From the NCBI GenBank assembly GCA_018304105.1, contig JAGVWX010000006.1:1-47373 (forward strand): a stretch of DNA of 47,373 nucleotides, written 5' to 3'. Shown here piece after piece: positions 1 through 9,576 of the stretch; position 1 is the first letter of the stretch, and each line of letters starts with the position of its first letter. The position numbers and the translations under genes were made by a program. This DNA is from Candidatus Pacearchaeota archaeon (GTDB lineage Archaea > Nanobdellota > Nanobdellia > Pacearchaeales > GW2011-AR1). The notes beneath the pieces were generated by a model. It worked only from the letters and a program-made list of their open reading frames with translations. It did not search any database and was not told where the DNA came from.

Positions 1-614
1 CGTTTTTCGGTAACAGAAAATACGTCTTTTAACCCAATTAAAGAAAATCCAAATGCCACGACACTTCCAATCAAAACGCCAGTCAGGGCGCCGTAAACTC
101 TCCAACCCAAAAATACAAAGAATATGCCTACCAATAACTTGATCCCAGAATCAAATATCATGTTCAAGCCAAGAGAAAAGAATCTCTTTTGGCCTTGAAA
201 AACGCCGCGCGTAACCGGTGAAAGAACAGAAGTAAAAATTATAAATCCACTTATTGCAAGTAACGAATATTCTATGTTCATAAGGTCAGAAATAAAAAAT
301 GATAGCCCAAGGTAAATGAAAAAGATAAATAAAGAGAGATATCCTGCTTTTCTTAGCGACCTTTTTAAGATGTTTTTCAGCCTGCCATCCCCCTCTCCGG
401 AAGAATATTTTGTTATAATAATCTGAATTGATTCAGTAAACGCAGAAAGAATATAGATTAGAGAAAATATCGCAGCCAAAATTCCGTAATCAGAGACAGT
501 TAGCATTCGGGCCATAGAAAACTGATAAAGAAAGTTGAACAGATTGTAAAAACCAAATGCGATTAAGAGAGTAATCCCTCCCTTGATAAGCCCCCTGTTC
601 AGTTTAAACTTCAT
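1..614 (-). CDS. Polysaccharide/oligosaccharide flippase (Wzx/MATE-like), 3' end outside window
   Basis: The reading frame is open from the ATG at 614 to the window edge, giving 204 residues without a stop. The protein is very hydrophobic, with several predicted membrane helices starting around residue 12 and a short loop around residues 35-45 (MARMLTVSDYG) typical of the N-terminal part of Wzx/RfbX-like flippases, followed by a basic loop with an SSGEGDGR segment. Such proteins move lipid-linked glycans across the membrane. Its start overlaps the stop of the GlcNAc-1-P transferase gene by ATGA, so it is probably translationally coupled to it. Together with AglB upstream it fits an N-glycosylation cluster. 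Family assignment rests on hydrophobicity pattern, loop motif and context; the C-terminal half is missing from the window. Confidence 0.75.
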   Translation of the reverse strand, partial: MKFKLNRGLIKGGITLLIAFGFYNLFNFLYQFSMARMLTVSDYGILAAIFSLIYILSAFTESIQIIITKYSSGEGDGRLKNILKRSLRKAGYLSLFIFFIYLGLSFFISDLMNIEYSLLAISGFIIFTSVLSPVTRGVFQGQKRFFSLGLNMIFDSGIKLLVGIFFVFLGWRVYGALTGVLIGSVVAFGFSLIGLKDVFSVTEK

Positions 615-1618
615 CCAAAGATTCCTCTTTTAAAGATAAAAAAACCTACAACAATAATTGCAATCTGGAAGAGCCAAATTGACAGCACAACCTTTCTTTC
701 AGTTGGCTTTATGCCTGCTTTCTCCATCAACTTAATTGCAACATGGTTCAGGCTGTATATTTTTTCATATCTAAGTGTTAAAGAACCATCTTTCTTAGGT
801 TCCCCAAAACTCTGTTTAACAAATTTCCCGCGGGCCTTTAAGAAAAACTCTATCACAAATGGAATGAAAAAGAAAACTGCAATTTTTTCAAAGTTTCCCA
901 AGATAGCCATAATTGCTATTAGCCCTCCGACGGGATAAGTCAATGAATCCCCAGGAAAAACAACTGCCGGATCAAAGTTGAATATCAAAAAAGCAATCAG
1001 CGAGGCGACCATGCAAAGCGCGATAACTGCAAGCCAGGAGTTTCCAGTAAAATGTGAAACGATAGCCAAAGCAGAGAGGAGGATAATTCCCTGGCCCGCT
1101 TCCAGTCCGTTAAATCCTGCAAGAAAATTATAAGTCGTCGTAGCGCCAACGATTCCCAGAGGAATTAAAATCAGCGGATAAAAAACTCCAATATCCAAAA
1201 CTCCAAAAAAAGGCAGGTTCATTGCACTCTTCCCCGCGTTAATCGCTATCAAAGGTATCGAAGCAAAAACAACAAGAATCACTCTTGTTCTCCGCCTTAA
1301 TCCTATTTTCCATCCGAGGATATCATCAGTAAACGCGATAAATGCTATAAAGAAAATACAGCTCATCAGCGCAAACATTTCGATAAAATTATCTGTTTTG
1401 TTAAAAATAAATGTATTGATTGCAATGTAAACTAATATTCCCAAGGCAAAACCTAAGACCACGGTCACTCCTCCGGCTTCAGCAACTTTCTTTCCGTTTA
1501 TTTTATTAATGTCTCTGCCAACAAGGCCGGCATTTTTTGCTCTCCTTATCCAAGGAAAAATTAAAAACAAAGTTACAAAAAAACTAACTAATATTGGGAT
1601 GGTTAATAGGCGATTCAT
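611..1618 (-). CDS. UDP-GlcNAc:dolichyl-phosphate GlcNAc-1-phosphate transferase-like (Alg7/AglH, MraY/GPT family)
   Basis: A 335-residue polytopic membrane protein of the glycosyltransferase 4 (GPT/MraY/WecA) family. Visible family marks are an early AGGV segment (about residue 48), the cytosolic DD pair in TDDILGWKIGLRRRTR (about residue 98), FNGLEAGQG (about residue 168) and FPGDSLTYPVGG (about residue 219), which correspond to the Mg- and nucleotide-sugar-binding loops. It should start lipid-linked oligosaccharide assembly by moving a GlcNAc-1-phosphate-type sugar onto dolichyl phosphate at the membrane. Start ATG 1618 shares one base with the stop of the upstream aglB-like gene, and its stop overlaps the flippase start, so the three form a tight operon. 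The exact sugar donor cannot be read from sequence. Confidence 0.88.
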   Translation of the reverse strand: MNRLLTIPILVSFFVTLFLIFPWIRRAKNAGLVGRDINKINGKKVAEAGGVTVVLGFALGILVYIAINTFIFNKTDNFIEMFALMSCIFFIAFIAFTDDILGWKIGLRRRTRVILVVFASIPLIAINAGKSAMNLPFFGVLDIGVFYPLILIPLGIVGATTTYNFLAGFNGLEAGQGIILLSALAIVSHFTGNSWLAVIALCMVASLIAFLIFNFDPAVVFPGDSLTYPVGGLIAIMAILGNFEKIAVFFFIPFVIEFFLKARGKFVKQSFGEPKKDGSLTLRYEKIYSLNHVAIKLMEKAGIKPTERKVVLSIWLFQIAIIVVGFFIFKRGIFG

Positions 1619-4314
1619 TAAACTCTCCGTATATCTTCAGGATAATTTACATCAAGATATTTTTTATCTAGCTTTATGTCTTGAGGATAATGAATCTCCC
1701 AAATTCTTATGGGTCCTCTTACTCCATTGTAATAAACCAAATCATTTTCTATAACTGCGTTCTGAGCTTTCATAGCAGCAACTATGTAATCATCTTCATT
1801 ATGAACTAACTTGAAAGCGTCGCTGTCCTGTTTATACAAGTAGAGCCTTGCAAGCTGCGATTTAACAACCCTGCTGCTTAAGTAAAGCAAAGCGCCATCT
1901 TGTTTGATATTCAAACTATTTCCCTGCTGTTCTACTTTAGGCATCAGGAAAACTCCAGATTCTACGCCGAATCCGAAATCTTTAAACTCCCCATCAAATG
2001 CGTATCTGAAAGGCAAGCTATACTGCCGTCCCTCATAAACAAATACTCCTCTAGGGTTAGTTATTATCTTGCTCCCTTGGTCCTTTTCGATTAAAATTGC
2101 CATGAGGCCAGCTATTCCAGAAGGCAAGAAAATCTTCGTGCCATTCTCTTCATAAATTATGTCTCCATCTAATCCGGCCCCGCCTGTATAAACGAACACC
2201 GTGGAGTTTTTCTTCTCCTGAACTTGAGAATCATCTCTTAAAAATGTAGGGATGAAGCTGGTACGATCGTAATTGGCATCGCTTCCGATGCTCGAAAACG
2301 CCGAATACTTTCCGATGTCTGTTGAATCAATAAGAAAGTGAGTCGTGTTATGGGCGTATAAAAATTCCAGCGCCTCGCGTTCATCAGGCCCCGTAAGCGC
2401 ATATCTTCCCATCATATGATTCCAATAAGATATCGCATTGCCTCCGTCTAAAACCGTAGCCCTCTCGCCGATTGTCTGAACCCAATAGCCATAGTCCCAC
2501 CAATGTCCAAATACCGCATCTTTCGGAGTTTCAGTCCTGACCCAGCTCATTGCTTTCTGCCATTGCTGGGTGTAAATAGAAGGAACATAGTTTTGTGCGT
2601 CTGCCTTTGTTGATTGATAGAAACTATAACCCGAAACAATTGTAGTGATTATAATCAAAAGGACTAACCCTCCTGAAACAATCTTCCAAAAAGAATCTTT
2701 AACTTTAGTAACTTTAAACGCCGGAGCGACAGCGAAGTACCCTACAATTATCGAAGCGGCCGGAACTAACATCATAATTAGCCTGACCGCGCTCCTGGCC
2801 GAAATCAAACTGATTACGAAGAAGACCAGCAAGAAGATTAAACCAAAATCAAATTTCTTGAATTTTTCCCTTCCCTCTTCTGTCTTGTAATCTTTAAAAT
2901 AATAATGCCCCAAAGTTAAAACAAGCACTACGAATCCCAATGCATAAAGGAACAAGCTTATCATATTCGTTCCGTTTAAAGTGCCCGACTCGGAATACCT
3001 GCTAAAGATTAACCCTACCAAAAACAGGGCATATGCAGCAGTCAGCTTCCAGCGATCTTTTTTGAACTCTCTAAAGGCAAAATAAAACAAATGAATAGAA
3101 CCAAAAAAGAACAGCCAAAATGTTAGGGCTCTTTCTTTAATGTGCGGGCCAAAACTAGATTCCCATTCTGAAAAGAATGGCTGCCTGTTTTCTGCAACAG
3201 TAACACCCAGCCTGTCAGCAACAGGAGTTACTAAAAGATTCTTAATTTCCACAGACTTGTTAAATATAAATCCAGGCCCGAATATAACGCTAGCAATAAC
3301 AATTGCAACGATAACTGTAATCATCAAAGAAATCAGCGGACGAGGCAATCTGCCGATTTTCGTTTTTTCGATTCTTTTCCCGATGTCTGTCTTAAATAAG
3401 GCCAGGTCTATCATTGATAATGCAAAAACAAAAATGCAAATTCCGGTAAATGCAGAAGCCACAAACCCTAAAACAGTATACCTCTCAGAAAAACCAATAG
3501 CCAGGCCAAACGAAATAACAAGCCATAACCCCAAAATAATAATTCTCTGTTTATTTAATTGCCCAAAAATAAACGCAATCAGCGTCGCCAGGCCAATAGA
3601 AGCAAAAATATAAGTGTTTCCGCCCCAAACCAAAGTCATTATTCCAGTGGAAACCCCCGCAAGAATTACCATGAGATACTTCATATATTTATTCTCTGAA
3701 TCCCAGGCAGCCAAAAAGAAATAAAATGCTAGAAACATAAACGGCAGAGCGCTTGCTTCTTTTTCAGGGATTCCCGCAATTGTTCTGGGAAGCAAAGCAG
3801 GTATAACCGACAAGAAAAATACAGCAACCAGCGCGATAATAGTAGATTGTTTTTCACCAAGGCCCTTAACAAATATTTTTCTTGTTAAAAAGAAAAATGC
3901 TATCATTGCAAACCCGAACATAAATGCAGGATAAAGAATCGCAGAAAGGGTCACAGAATCAGAGCCGAATAAGACTGCAATTCGATGAAACCAGGCCATA
4001 AGATAAGACTGCAGCCCGAGTTCCAGGAGTGTATTAAATCCTAAAGGCACATACCTCATAGCATCGTTGACCATCAAATGGCCATGTTCTACTATATACT
4101 GCGTCCATCTCAAAAACAAGAAAGGGTCTAAATCGGGCCCGAGAGTCCACGTCCCCGTTGTGACGTCCTTCAATCCAGCCAGATTTGATGTCCTTATTTT
4201 TACAGCAATCCAAACAAGAACTGCCAGAACAACATAACTCACCAAACGGTAATTCTTCTTAAAGAAACTAACAACCTTTTTCTTTCTCTCTTGAATTAAT
4301 TCGCTCTCTTCCAT
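1618..4314 (-). CDS. aglB: Oligosaccharyl transferase, AglB/Stt3 family
   Basis: An 898-residue membrane enzyme that transfers lipid-linked glycan to Asn in N-X-S/T sequons on the outside of the cell. The diagnostic WWDYG motif lies at residues 605-609 (FGHWWDYGYW), preceded by about 12-13 membrane helices and followed by a soluble C-terminal domain. An acidic loop (LGPDLDPF, about residue 60) matches the first external catalytic loop, and an IPEKEAS loop near residue 185 is also typical. It heads a run with the GlcNAc-1-P transferase and flippase genes on the same strand. Length fits archaeal AglB. The abundant secreted proteins in this window, including the S-layer protein, are likely substrates (inference). 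Confidence 0.95.
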   Translation of the reverse strand: MEESELIQERKKKVVSFFKKNYRLVSYVVLAVLVWIAVKIRTSNLAGLKDVTTGTWTLGPDLDPFLFLRWTQYIVEHGHLMVNDAMRYVPLGFNTLLELGLQSYLMAWFHRIAVLFGSDSVTLSAILYPAFMFGFAMIAFFFLTRKIFVKGLGEKQSTIIALVAVFFLSVIPALLPRTIAGIPEKEASALPFMFLAFYFFLAAWDSENKYMKYLMVILAGVSTGIMTLVWGGNTYIFASIGLATLIAFIFGQLNKQRIIILGLWLVISFGLAIGFSERYTVLGFVASAFTGICIFVFALSMIDLALFKTDIGKRIEKTKIGRLPRPLISLMITVIVAIVIASVIFGPGFIFNKSVEIKNLLVTPVADRLGVTVAENRQPFFSEWESSFGPHIKERALTFWLFFFGSIHLFYFAFREFKKDRWKLTAAYALFLVGLIFSRYSESGTLNGTNMISLFLYALGFVVLVLTLGHYYFKDYKTEEGREKFKKFDFGLIFLLVFFVISLISARSAVRLIMMLVPAASIIVGYFAVAPAFKVTKVKDSFWKIVSGGLVLLIIITTIVSGYSFYQSTKADAQNYVPSIYTQQWQKAMSWVRTETPKDAVFGHWWDYGYWVQTIGERATVLDGGNAISYWNHMMGRYALTGPDEREALEFLYAHNTTHFLIDSTDIGKYSAFSSIGSDANYDRTSFIPTFLRDDSQVQEKKNSTVFVYTGGAGLDGDIIYEENGTKIFLPSGIAGLMAILIEKDQGSKIITNPRGVFVYEGRQYSLPFRYAFDGEFKDFGFGVESGVFLMPKVEQQGNSLNIKQDGALLYLSSRVVKSQLARLYLYKQDSDAFKLVHNEDDYIVAAMKAQNAVIENDLVYYNGVRGPIRIWEIHYPQDIKLDKKYLDVNYPEDIRRV

Positions 4315-4420
4315 CTTTTCAAGTCTTCATATGAATAAAATATCCTTTATATAAAGTTTGCTTATGGACTAAACAACACTGGAGTAATAAAAACTTCAAC
4401 AAGGGCAGCAAAAAAAAGAA

Positions 4421-5218
4421 CTACAGGATAATCAAGTTGAGTGAGTCCTGAAGAACGCTCCAGAATTTTTCAGTGCCGGTTTCATGTCTTATAACTGCAA
4501 CAGAAATCATTCCACCAGCCAAAGCGATGACAAAATAAGAGCCAATTTCAAAAATCCCGTGTGTGAAAAATCTCAATAGCCCAAGCGGGAGAGCAGATAG
4601 CTGATAGTCTGTGAAGATTCCAATTGCCGCCCCAATAACGCTCGCGTTCCAAGCCAAAATAAAAATCACTCCCGCGCCAAAAATCAGCGAAAAAACCAGT
4701 GTGAACAACAGCACGTACATGTTGTTTGTGAAAATTAAGAAAAGTCTTTCTGTATTCGTCAGAAAAGGAGTGACTTGCGTTGAATCCTTCACTCCGTATT
4801 GTTTTACGCACTCATCAAAATTCCCCGGCCGGTTTATCATGCAATAAGTTTCAATCTGCTCCCTAAAACTCTGCGTACTCGGAAGAATGCTATACCAAAA
4901 AGCAAATGCAATCGTGAAACCCATAAATAACCACATAAATGCATAAATCGCATGTCTGTGTTCTTTCAATAACTGCCAGCTTCCAGAACTTTTAGCTATT
5001 TTCTTTTCTTCAAACCTTATCGTGTAGTATATGAAAGGCATAGAAAACAAAACAGTGAAAAGCACAACTAGTATTCCCGACCTCTGGCTTAAAACAGCGT
5101 CCTGCGCAAAAACCCAGTTCACAAGCAAAACAGCCAGGCTGGAATAAAACGCCCCAATGAAAAACATTTCCCACGGCCTCCTCTCGGCCTTCTTGGGATT
5201 GATAAGCATTTCTAACAT
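4421..5218 (-). CDS. SpoIIM/DUF95-like integral membrane protein
   Basis: A 265-residue protein with about six membrane helices. The C-terminal half has the stage II sporulation protein M pattern: a FGAGVIFILAWNASVIGAAIG segment followed by LPLGLLRFFTHGIFEIGSYFVIALAGG, where the HGIFEI stretch is the family hallmark. In archaea these proteins are of unknown function and are not tied to sporulation. It has its own ATG at 5218 and lies upstream of aglB on the same strand, separated by about 100 bases that include a TATA-like element, so it is probably a separate transcript. A membrane-shaping or transport role is only a guess. Confidence 0.82.
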   Translation of the reverse strand: MLEMLINPKKAERRPWEMFFIGAFYSSLAVLLVNWVFAQDAVLSQRSGILVVLFTVLFSMPFIYYTIRFEEKKIAKSSGSWQLLKEHRHAIYAFMWLFMGFTIAFAFWYSILPSTQSFREQIETYCMINRPGNFDECVKQYGVKDSTQVTPFLTNTERLFLIFTNNMYVLLFTLVFSLIFGAGVIFILAWNASVIGAAIGIFTDYQLSALPLGLLRFFTHGIFEIGSYFVIALAGGMISVAVIRHETGTEKFWSVLQDSLNLIIL

Positions 5219-5361
5219 TTTTCACCTTTATATTTCTAAATCATCCCCCCAACTTAAATAGTTTTGTATGTCAAGCAAAACCCTTATGACTTCAACTCTT
5301 TTTAGTGAAGTCGTCAAGATTGCTCAGCAATCTTTATAATCTTTAAATCATTTAATCAATT

Positions 5362-5829
5362 ATGGAAAAAGAAGTCTCAACAATCTTCTTGGCATCAGAC
5401 CACGCAGGCTTTGCATTAAAAGAAAAAATCAAAGACTATTTAATTCTAAAAGGCTATACCATTTTCGATTTCGGGCCTTTCAAATTCAACAAAGACGACG
5501 ATTACTCAGATTATGCGTTCAATGTTGCGGAGAAAGTTGTGAAAAGCAAAGATTGTCTCGGAGTTTTAATTTGCGGCTCCGCCGCAGGCATGTGCATCGC
5601 TGCAAACAAAGTTTCAGGCGCCCGCGCCATCGCCGCTTACGACTCTTGTATTTCAAAACTCGCGCGCGAGTACAACAACGCAAACATTCTCTGCTTAAGC
5701 AGCCGTTTCATTTCCGAAGACAAAAACAAAAAAATCTTGGACGCCTTCCTCAAAGCAAGATTCTCCAACGCGGAGAGGCACAAAAGGCGAATAAATAAAA
5801 TTGAAGTTTACGAAAAGAAGCATGGTTAA
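5362..5829 (+). CDS. rpiB: Ribose-5-phosphate isomerase B
   Basis: A 155-residue RpiB/LacAB family enzyme interconverting ribose 5-phosphate and ribulose 5-phosphate. It opens with the family N-terminus (ASDHAGFALK) and has the active-site region CGSAAGMCIAANK (Cys about residue 72), then GARAIAAYD and the LAREYNNANILCL block. Most relatives read CGTGIG, so the SAA variant is slightly unusual but keeps the Cys. The TATA-like AATCTTTATAATC just upstream of the ATG suggests a nearly leaderless transcript. The stop overlaps the start of rpe by 8 bases, which indicates coupled expression of two consecutive pentose-phosphate steps. Confidence 0.92.
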   Translation: MEKEVSTIFLASDHAGFALKEKIKDYLILKGYTIFDFGPFKFNKDDDYSDYAFNVAEKVVKSKDCLGVLICGSAAGMCIAANKVSGARAIAAYDSCISKLAREYNNANILCLSSRFISEDKNKKILDAFLKARFSNAERHKRRINKIEVYEKKHG

Positions 5830-6451
5830 AATAATCCCAACAATCTTCTCCCACAACAAAAAAGAATTCAACGAACGATTCAAAAAACTTCTTTCAATTT
5901 CAAATAACTTCCAGATTGATTTCATGGACGGAAAATTCGTTCCTTCAAAATCAATAAATCTAAAAGAAATTCCAAATCTGAAAAAATTCAGGAAGAATTT
6001 TGAAGCTCATCTTATGTGTTTGCATCCAGAAAAATACCTTTCGCAATTAAAGAAGAAAGGTTTCAAAAAAACCATCTTCCATATCGAATCAACAAGATCT
6101 CTGGAAGAAGTTATCAAGAAGATAAAATCTTTCAAGCTAATCCCTTTCATGGCCATCAATCCAGAAACTCATCTAGAAAAAATACTTTCTCACATCTCTT
6201 CTGTTAAAGGAATTTTATTCATGGGAGTTCATCCTGGAAAAGAACATCAAAAGTTCATCCCAAGTGTCTACAAGAAAATTTCCCAGTTAAGAAAATTAAA
6301 TAAAAAGATAATCGTTCAGGTCGACGGAGGAGTAAACGAAAGCGTCGCTAAAAAACTTGCAAAGTTAAAAGTCAGCATCATCAACTCTGGCTCTTACATT
6401 TCGGATTCAGAAAATCCAAGAGAAACATTAAGAAAATTAAAATCTCTTTAA
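5822..6451 (+). CDS. rpe: Ribulose-phosphate 3-epimerase
   Basis: A 209-residue TIM-barrel epimerase converting ribulose 5-phosphate to xylulose 5-phosphate. Visible motifs are FQIDFMDGKFVPS (metal ligand Asp of the first DxMDG block), FEAHLMCLHPE (ligand His), GVHPGKEHQKF (usual MxVxPGxxGQxF) and VQVDGGVNE (usual DGGI/V). The ATG at 5822 is chosen because it preserves the normal N-terminus (IIPTIFSHNK) and creates an 8-base overlap with rpiB. With RpiB and the transketolase at 11821-13650 it supplies a non-oxidative pentose-phosphate route to nucleotide precursors. Confidence 0.93.
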   Translation: MVKIIPTIFSHNKKEFNERFKKLLSISNNFQIDFMDGKFVPSKSINLKEIPNLKKFRKNFEAHLMCLHPEKYLSQLKKKGFKKTIFHIESTRSLEEVIKKIKSFKLIPFMAINPETHLEKILSHISSVKGILFMGVHPGKEHQKFIPSVYKKISQLRKLNKKIIVQVDGGVNESVAKKLAKLKVSIINSGSYISDSENPRETLRKLKSL

Positions 6452-6653
6452 ACAGGGTATTCGGCTCTGTTGAAAATATTCTTTGGCAGGTTTAGGATTC
6501 CCACAATAAATTTCACTTTCAGTGAAAAGCCCACCCTTGCCACGCCCCACCCCCCGCCCCAAACAAAAGAGTAAACCTGCAACTTAAACTTTTTCAACAA
6601 AGCCAGAGTATTCACAAAGTTTAAATATTATACTTAATGTATAACTTAACAAA

Positions 6654-6869
6654 ATGGCGATACAAACTAGATTGCGCAGATGGGGAAATTCATTCGGGGT
6701 AGTTGTGCCAGTCGAAGCCTTAAGAAAGAAGAATCTGCAGGAAGGAGAAGAAGTCATTATAGAAATCGAAAAAGCAGAACCAGTCTCTAAATTATTCGGT
6801 TCATTAAAAAGCTGGGGGATAAATCCGCAAAAAGTTAAAGACGACATAAGAAAAGAGGAAAATGACTAA
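6654..6869 (+). CDS. AbrB/MazE-type antitoxin-like DNA-binding protein
   Basis: A 71-residue SpoVT/AbrB swapped-hairpin protein. The first 45 residues have the canonical RRWGNSFGVVVPVEALRK...L.EGEEVIIEIEK pattern; the C-terminal tail (KLFGSLKSWGIN) would be the toxin-neutralising part. It overlaps the following PIN-domain gene by 8 bases, the usual arrangement of a type II antitoxin and its toxin. An AAGTTTAAATATTAT TATA-like element lies 25-40 bases upstream. These antitoxins normally repress their own promoter; that is family knowledge, not visible here. Confidence 0.85.
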   Translation: MAIQTRLRRWGNSFGVVVPVEALRKKNLQEGEEVIIEIEKAEPVSKLFGSLKSWGINPQKVKDDIRKEEND

Positions 6870-7230
6870 ATATTTCTTAGATACTTACGCTCTAATCGAA
6901 ATTATCATCGGAAACAGAAAATATAAAAAATATCTCTCTTCCGACCTTTTTACTTCGATATTTAACTTATACGAGTTGTATTATAACATCTTGAGAGATT
7001 TTAATGAAGAAACTGCCAAGAAGTATTTCTTGCAGTTTAAGAAAATCTTAATTCACTTCACCGATGCAGAAGTTTTTCAGGCTTCGCAATTCAAATTGAA
7101 ACATAAGAAACAAAAACTGTCCTACGCAGATTGCTTAGGTTATGCCATCGCCGTTAAGGAAAAAATGAGGTTTCTAACAGGTGATAAAGAATTTAAAGAC
7201 ATCCAAAATGTGGAATTCGTTCAGAAGTGA
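6862..7230 (+). CDS. PIN-domain toxin (VapC-like RNase)
   Basis: A 122-residue PIN nuclease. The N-terminal FLDTYALIEII places the first catalytic Asp (residue 6), a conserved Glu is in NLYELYY (about residue 37), and the third acidic patch is LSYADCLGYAIA (Asp about residue 90) with a terminal FLTGDKEFKDI block (Asp about 112). This is the full PIN acidic quartet. It forms a toxin-antitoxin pair with the overlapping AbrB-type gene and would cleave RNA when free. The specific RNA target is unknown. Confidence 0.87.
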   Translation: MTKYFLDTYALIEIIIGNRKYKKYLSSDLFTSIFNLYELYYNILRDFNEETAKKYFLQFKKILIHFTDAEVFQASQFKLKHKKQKLSYADCLGYAIAVKEKMRFLTGDKEFKDIQNVEFVQK

Positions 7231-7288
7231 ACTATACAGCCGTCGTTATTAACATAATCTTTTTAACCTCAAAATTCTTACTAAAAAC

Positions 7289-8014
7289 ATGGCACCAGAC
7301 ATTCTAATCGAGCTCGATAACGTAAAGAAGTATTATGAAATGGGAGAAGAAACAGTCAAAGCTGTCGACGGCATTTCAATAAAAATAGAAAAAGGCGACT
7401 TCGTCGCAATAATGGGTCCGTCAGGAAGCGGAAAATCAACAGCAATGAACCTTGTTGGCTCTTTGGATTTAGCAACAGAAGGTGAAATTTATCTCGATGG
7501 CAAAGACATTGAGCATCTCGGGGAATCAGAGCTGGCTCAAATCCGCGGCAAAAAAATAGGTTTCATTTTTCAATCTTTTAATCTGATTGGAAACCTCACT
7601 GCAAAAGAAAACATAATGCTTCCGATGTTATTTCAGGGAACTGACAAAGCAGACCGCGAAGAAAAAGCAGAAGAGCTTCTCAAATTAGTTGAGCTCACTG
7701 ACAGAATGGACCATTATCCAAATCAGCTTTCTGGCGGCCAGCAGCAAAGAGTTGCAATTGCGCGCGCTCTTGCGAATGATCCCGAAGTGATTCTGGCAGA
7801 CGAACCGACCGGAAATTTAGATACAAAAACAGGAAACATAGTCATGGATTTTCTTGAAAAGATGAACGAGAAAGAGAAAAAAACAATCATCATGGTAACT
7901 CACGACCCGGAAAAAGCTCTTAGTCACGCGAAAACAATTTATTGGCTGGTCGACGGAAAAGTCGACAAGGTTACGAAAAAAGTTAACAAGCAGTGGAAAA
8001 CCATAAAGAGTTAA
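7289..8014 (+). CDS. ABC transporter ATP-binding protein, MacB/LolD type
   Basis: A 241-residue ABC ATPase with Walker [10 protein letters not shown] at residues 43-51, Q-loop [13 protein letters not shown] near residue 93, signature [15 protein letters not shown] from residue 147, Walker [13 protein letters not shown] from residue 167 and the switch His in MVTHDPE. The GNLTAKEN and PTGNLD motifs are typical of the MacB/LolD/FtsE branch that partners FtsX-fold permeases. The two permease genes at 8358 and 9577 are the obvious partners. This exporter type acts on peptides, lipids or envelope components; the substrate cannot be read from sequence. Confidence 0.93.
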   Translation: MAPDILIELDNVKKYYEMGEETVKAVDGISIKIEKGDFVAIMGPSGSGKSTAMNLVGSLDLATEGEIYLDGKDIEHLGESELAQIRGKKIGFIFQSFNLIGNLTAKENIMLPMLFQGTDKADREEKAEELLKLVELTDRMDHYPNQLSGGQQQRVAIARALANDPEVILADEPTGNLDTKTGNIVMDFLEKMNEKEKKTIIMVTHDPEKALSHAKTIYWLVDGKVDKVTKKVNKQWKTIKS

Positions 8015-8024
8015 CCTCTAATGA

Positions 8025-8204
8025 TTAATCAGAAAACTTCTCTTCTGCCTCTTTAGTGGCATCTTCGATAGGAACAAATCCTTCATCAGACATTAGAAAA
8101 TCTCTCAATAGTTCTTTTTCTATTATTTCTTTTCTAGACCCGATTTCCTTTGTTTTCATAGATTCGAGAATTGCTGTACTAATGGAATATATCAATTTAA
8201 TCAT
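8025..8204 (-). CDS. Small acidic hypothetical protein (59 aa)
   Basis: A complete ATG-to-TAA frame of 59 residues, antisense to the surrounding ABC transporter genes. The protein is charged and predicted helical, with a Lys/Glu-rich middle (SRKEIIEKELLRDFL) and an acidic C-terminus (EDATKEAEEKFSD). Composition looks protein-like, and the region would otherwise be an unusually long gap of about 340 bases between an ABC ATPase and its permeases. I do not recognise a family. It could be a lineage-specific small protein or an antisense regulator of the transporter; the latter is speculation. Confidence 0.5.
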   Translation of the reverse strand: MIKLIYSISTAILESMKTKEIGSRKEIIEKELLRDFLMSDEGFVPIEDATKEAEEKFSD

Positions 8205-8357
8205 TTAAACTTTTCGTAACACTATTAGTTATATTCAATTTTCATAATCTGCGTGAAAAATTTAAGAAAGAAGTTATCGATACTATCTGGAATAAAATCT
8301 GAAGGCATTAAACACCATAAAGCAAAAACCTAAAAGCATTAATTCTTTCTAATTCCT

Positions 8358-9575
8358 ATGCTTACCGACTATTTCAAACTAGCATTCAAAAATGTAAAGA
8401 AAAGGGGCATAAGATCTTGGCTTACAGTATTGGGAATTTTCATAGGCATCGCTGCAGTTGTTTCTCTGATTTCTTTAGGAAATGGTTTGCAGGCAGCCAT
8501 AAACGCCCAATTCGGAGTAAGCACAACAGAAGTAATCACAGTTCAGGCCGGCGGATTAAATAATTACGGTCCCCCTGGTTCCGGCGCAGTCAATCCTCTT
8601 CTCGAAGGCGACGTGGAAGCAATAGGCAGGCTCAGTGTAGTTGAGCGCGCCATTAGAAGAAACATCCGCGCCGGAAAGTTGGAATTCAACGACAGAACAG
8701 TCTTTGGTTACGCTACAAATATTCCGGATGGCGAAGACAGGCAGTTTGTTTACGACACAATCGAAGCCGAAGCCGAAGCAGGCCGCCTTTTGAAAGACGG
8801 CGACGATAAGCGGGCAGTTCTCGGTTATAATTTCTATGTCGATAAAGTCGGGCTTGGCAAAGAAGTCAACCCAGGAAACAACGTTTTAATTAACGATGAA
8901 ACTTTCGAAGTCGTCGGAATAATGAAAAAGAAAGGAAGCTTCATTTTCGACAACATTGTTTTAATTAATGACGAGCCGATGAAAGACCTCTTGGACTACG
9001 GCGACGAAGTCGATGTAATCGCAGTCCAGGTAAAGAACAAAGATGAAATAGATTTGGTTAAATCAGAAATTGAAGACCTAATGAGAAAAAGGCGGGATGT
9101 CGAGAAAGGCGAGGAAGATTTTGAAGTCTCAACCCCCGAAGCCTCTCTTGAACAAGTCAACAGCATACTCAACGGGGTGAAAATATTCATTTCTCTTATA
9201 GCTTTCATTTCTATTTTCGTAGGCACCATCGGAATCATAAACACGATGACCACATCAGTCTATGAAAGAAGAAAAGACATAGGCGTTATGAAAGCCGTTG
9301 GCGCAAAAAACTCGCACATCTTCCTGATTTTCTTAATTGAATCCGGCTTGTTAGGATTGACAGGGGGAATTCTCGGTGTTCTCGTTGGCGTAACAGCAGG
9401 GTATTTTGGAACAATAGGGATAGGCAGTTACATAGGCTCATCGATAGAACCGCAAATAGACCCTCTTCTTGTAGTTATTCCTATCATCGGCAGCTTCGTC
9501 TTAGGAGCAATCGCTGGAATTGTTCCCGCACTGCGTGCTGCAAGCCAGCGTCCTGTGGAGGCTCTGAGGAGTTAA
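8358..9575 (+). CDS. MacB-like ABC permease with periplasmic-type core domain (first copy)
   Basis: A 405-residue permease of the MacB/FtsX superfamily. It has an N-terminal helix after KKRGIRSWLTVLGIFIGI, a MacB_PCD-type extracytoplasmic domain (about residues 45-245) and three C-terminal helices (about 270-400). The linker YERRKDIGVMKAVGAKNSHI is the conserved coupling segment that contacts the ATPase, and the end PALRAASQRPVEALR is the family's typical finish. It is followed after 1 base by a second homologous permease, so the transporter is likely a heterodimer driven by the ATPase at 7289-8014. Confidence 0.92.
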   Translation: MLTDYFKLAFKNVKKRGIRSWLTVLGIFIGIAAVVSLISLGNGLQAAINAQFGVSTTEVITVQAGGLNNYGPPGSGAVNPLLEGDVEAIGRLSVVERAIRRNIRAGKLEFNDRTVFGYATNIPDGEDRQFVYDTIEAEAEAGRLLKDGDDKRAVLGYNFYVDKVGLGKEVNPGNNVLINDETFEVVGIMKKKGSFIFDNIVLINDEPMKDLLDYGDEVDVIAVQVKNKDEIDLVKSEIEDLMRKRRDVEKGEEDFEVSTPEASLEQVNSILNGVKIFISLIAFISIFVGTIGIINTMTTSVYERRKDIGVMKAVGAKNSHIFLIFLIESGLLGLTGGILGVLVGVTAGYFGTIGIGSYIGSSIEPQIDPLLVVIPIIGSFVLGAIAGIVPALRAASQRPVEALRS

Positions 9576-9576
9576 A

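Noticed and set aside
8205-8357. Additional gene between the small antisense gene and the ABC permease
   Set aside because: No frame with a start and reasonable composition; AT-rich with promoter-like elements only.
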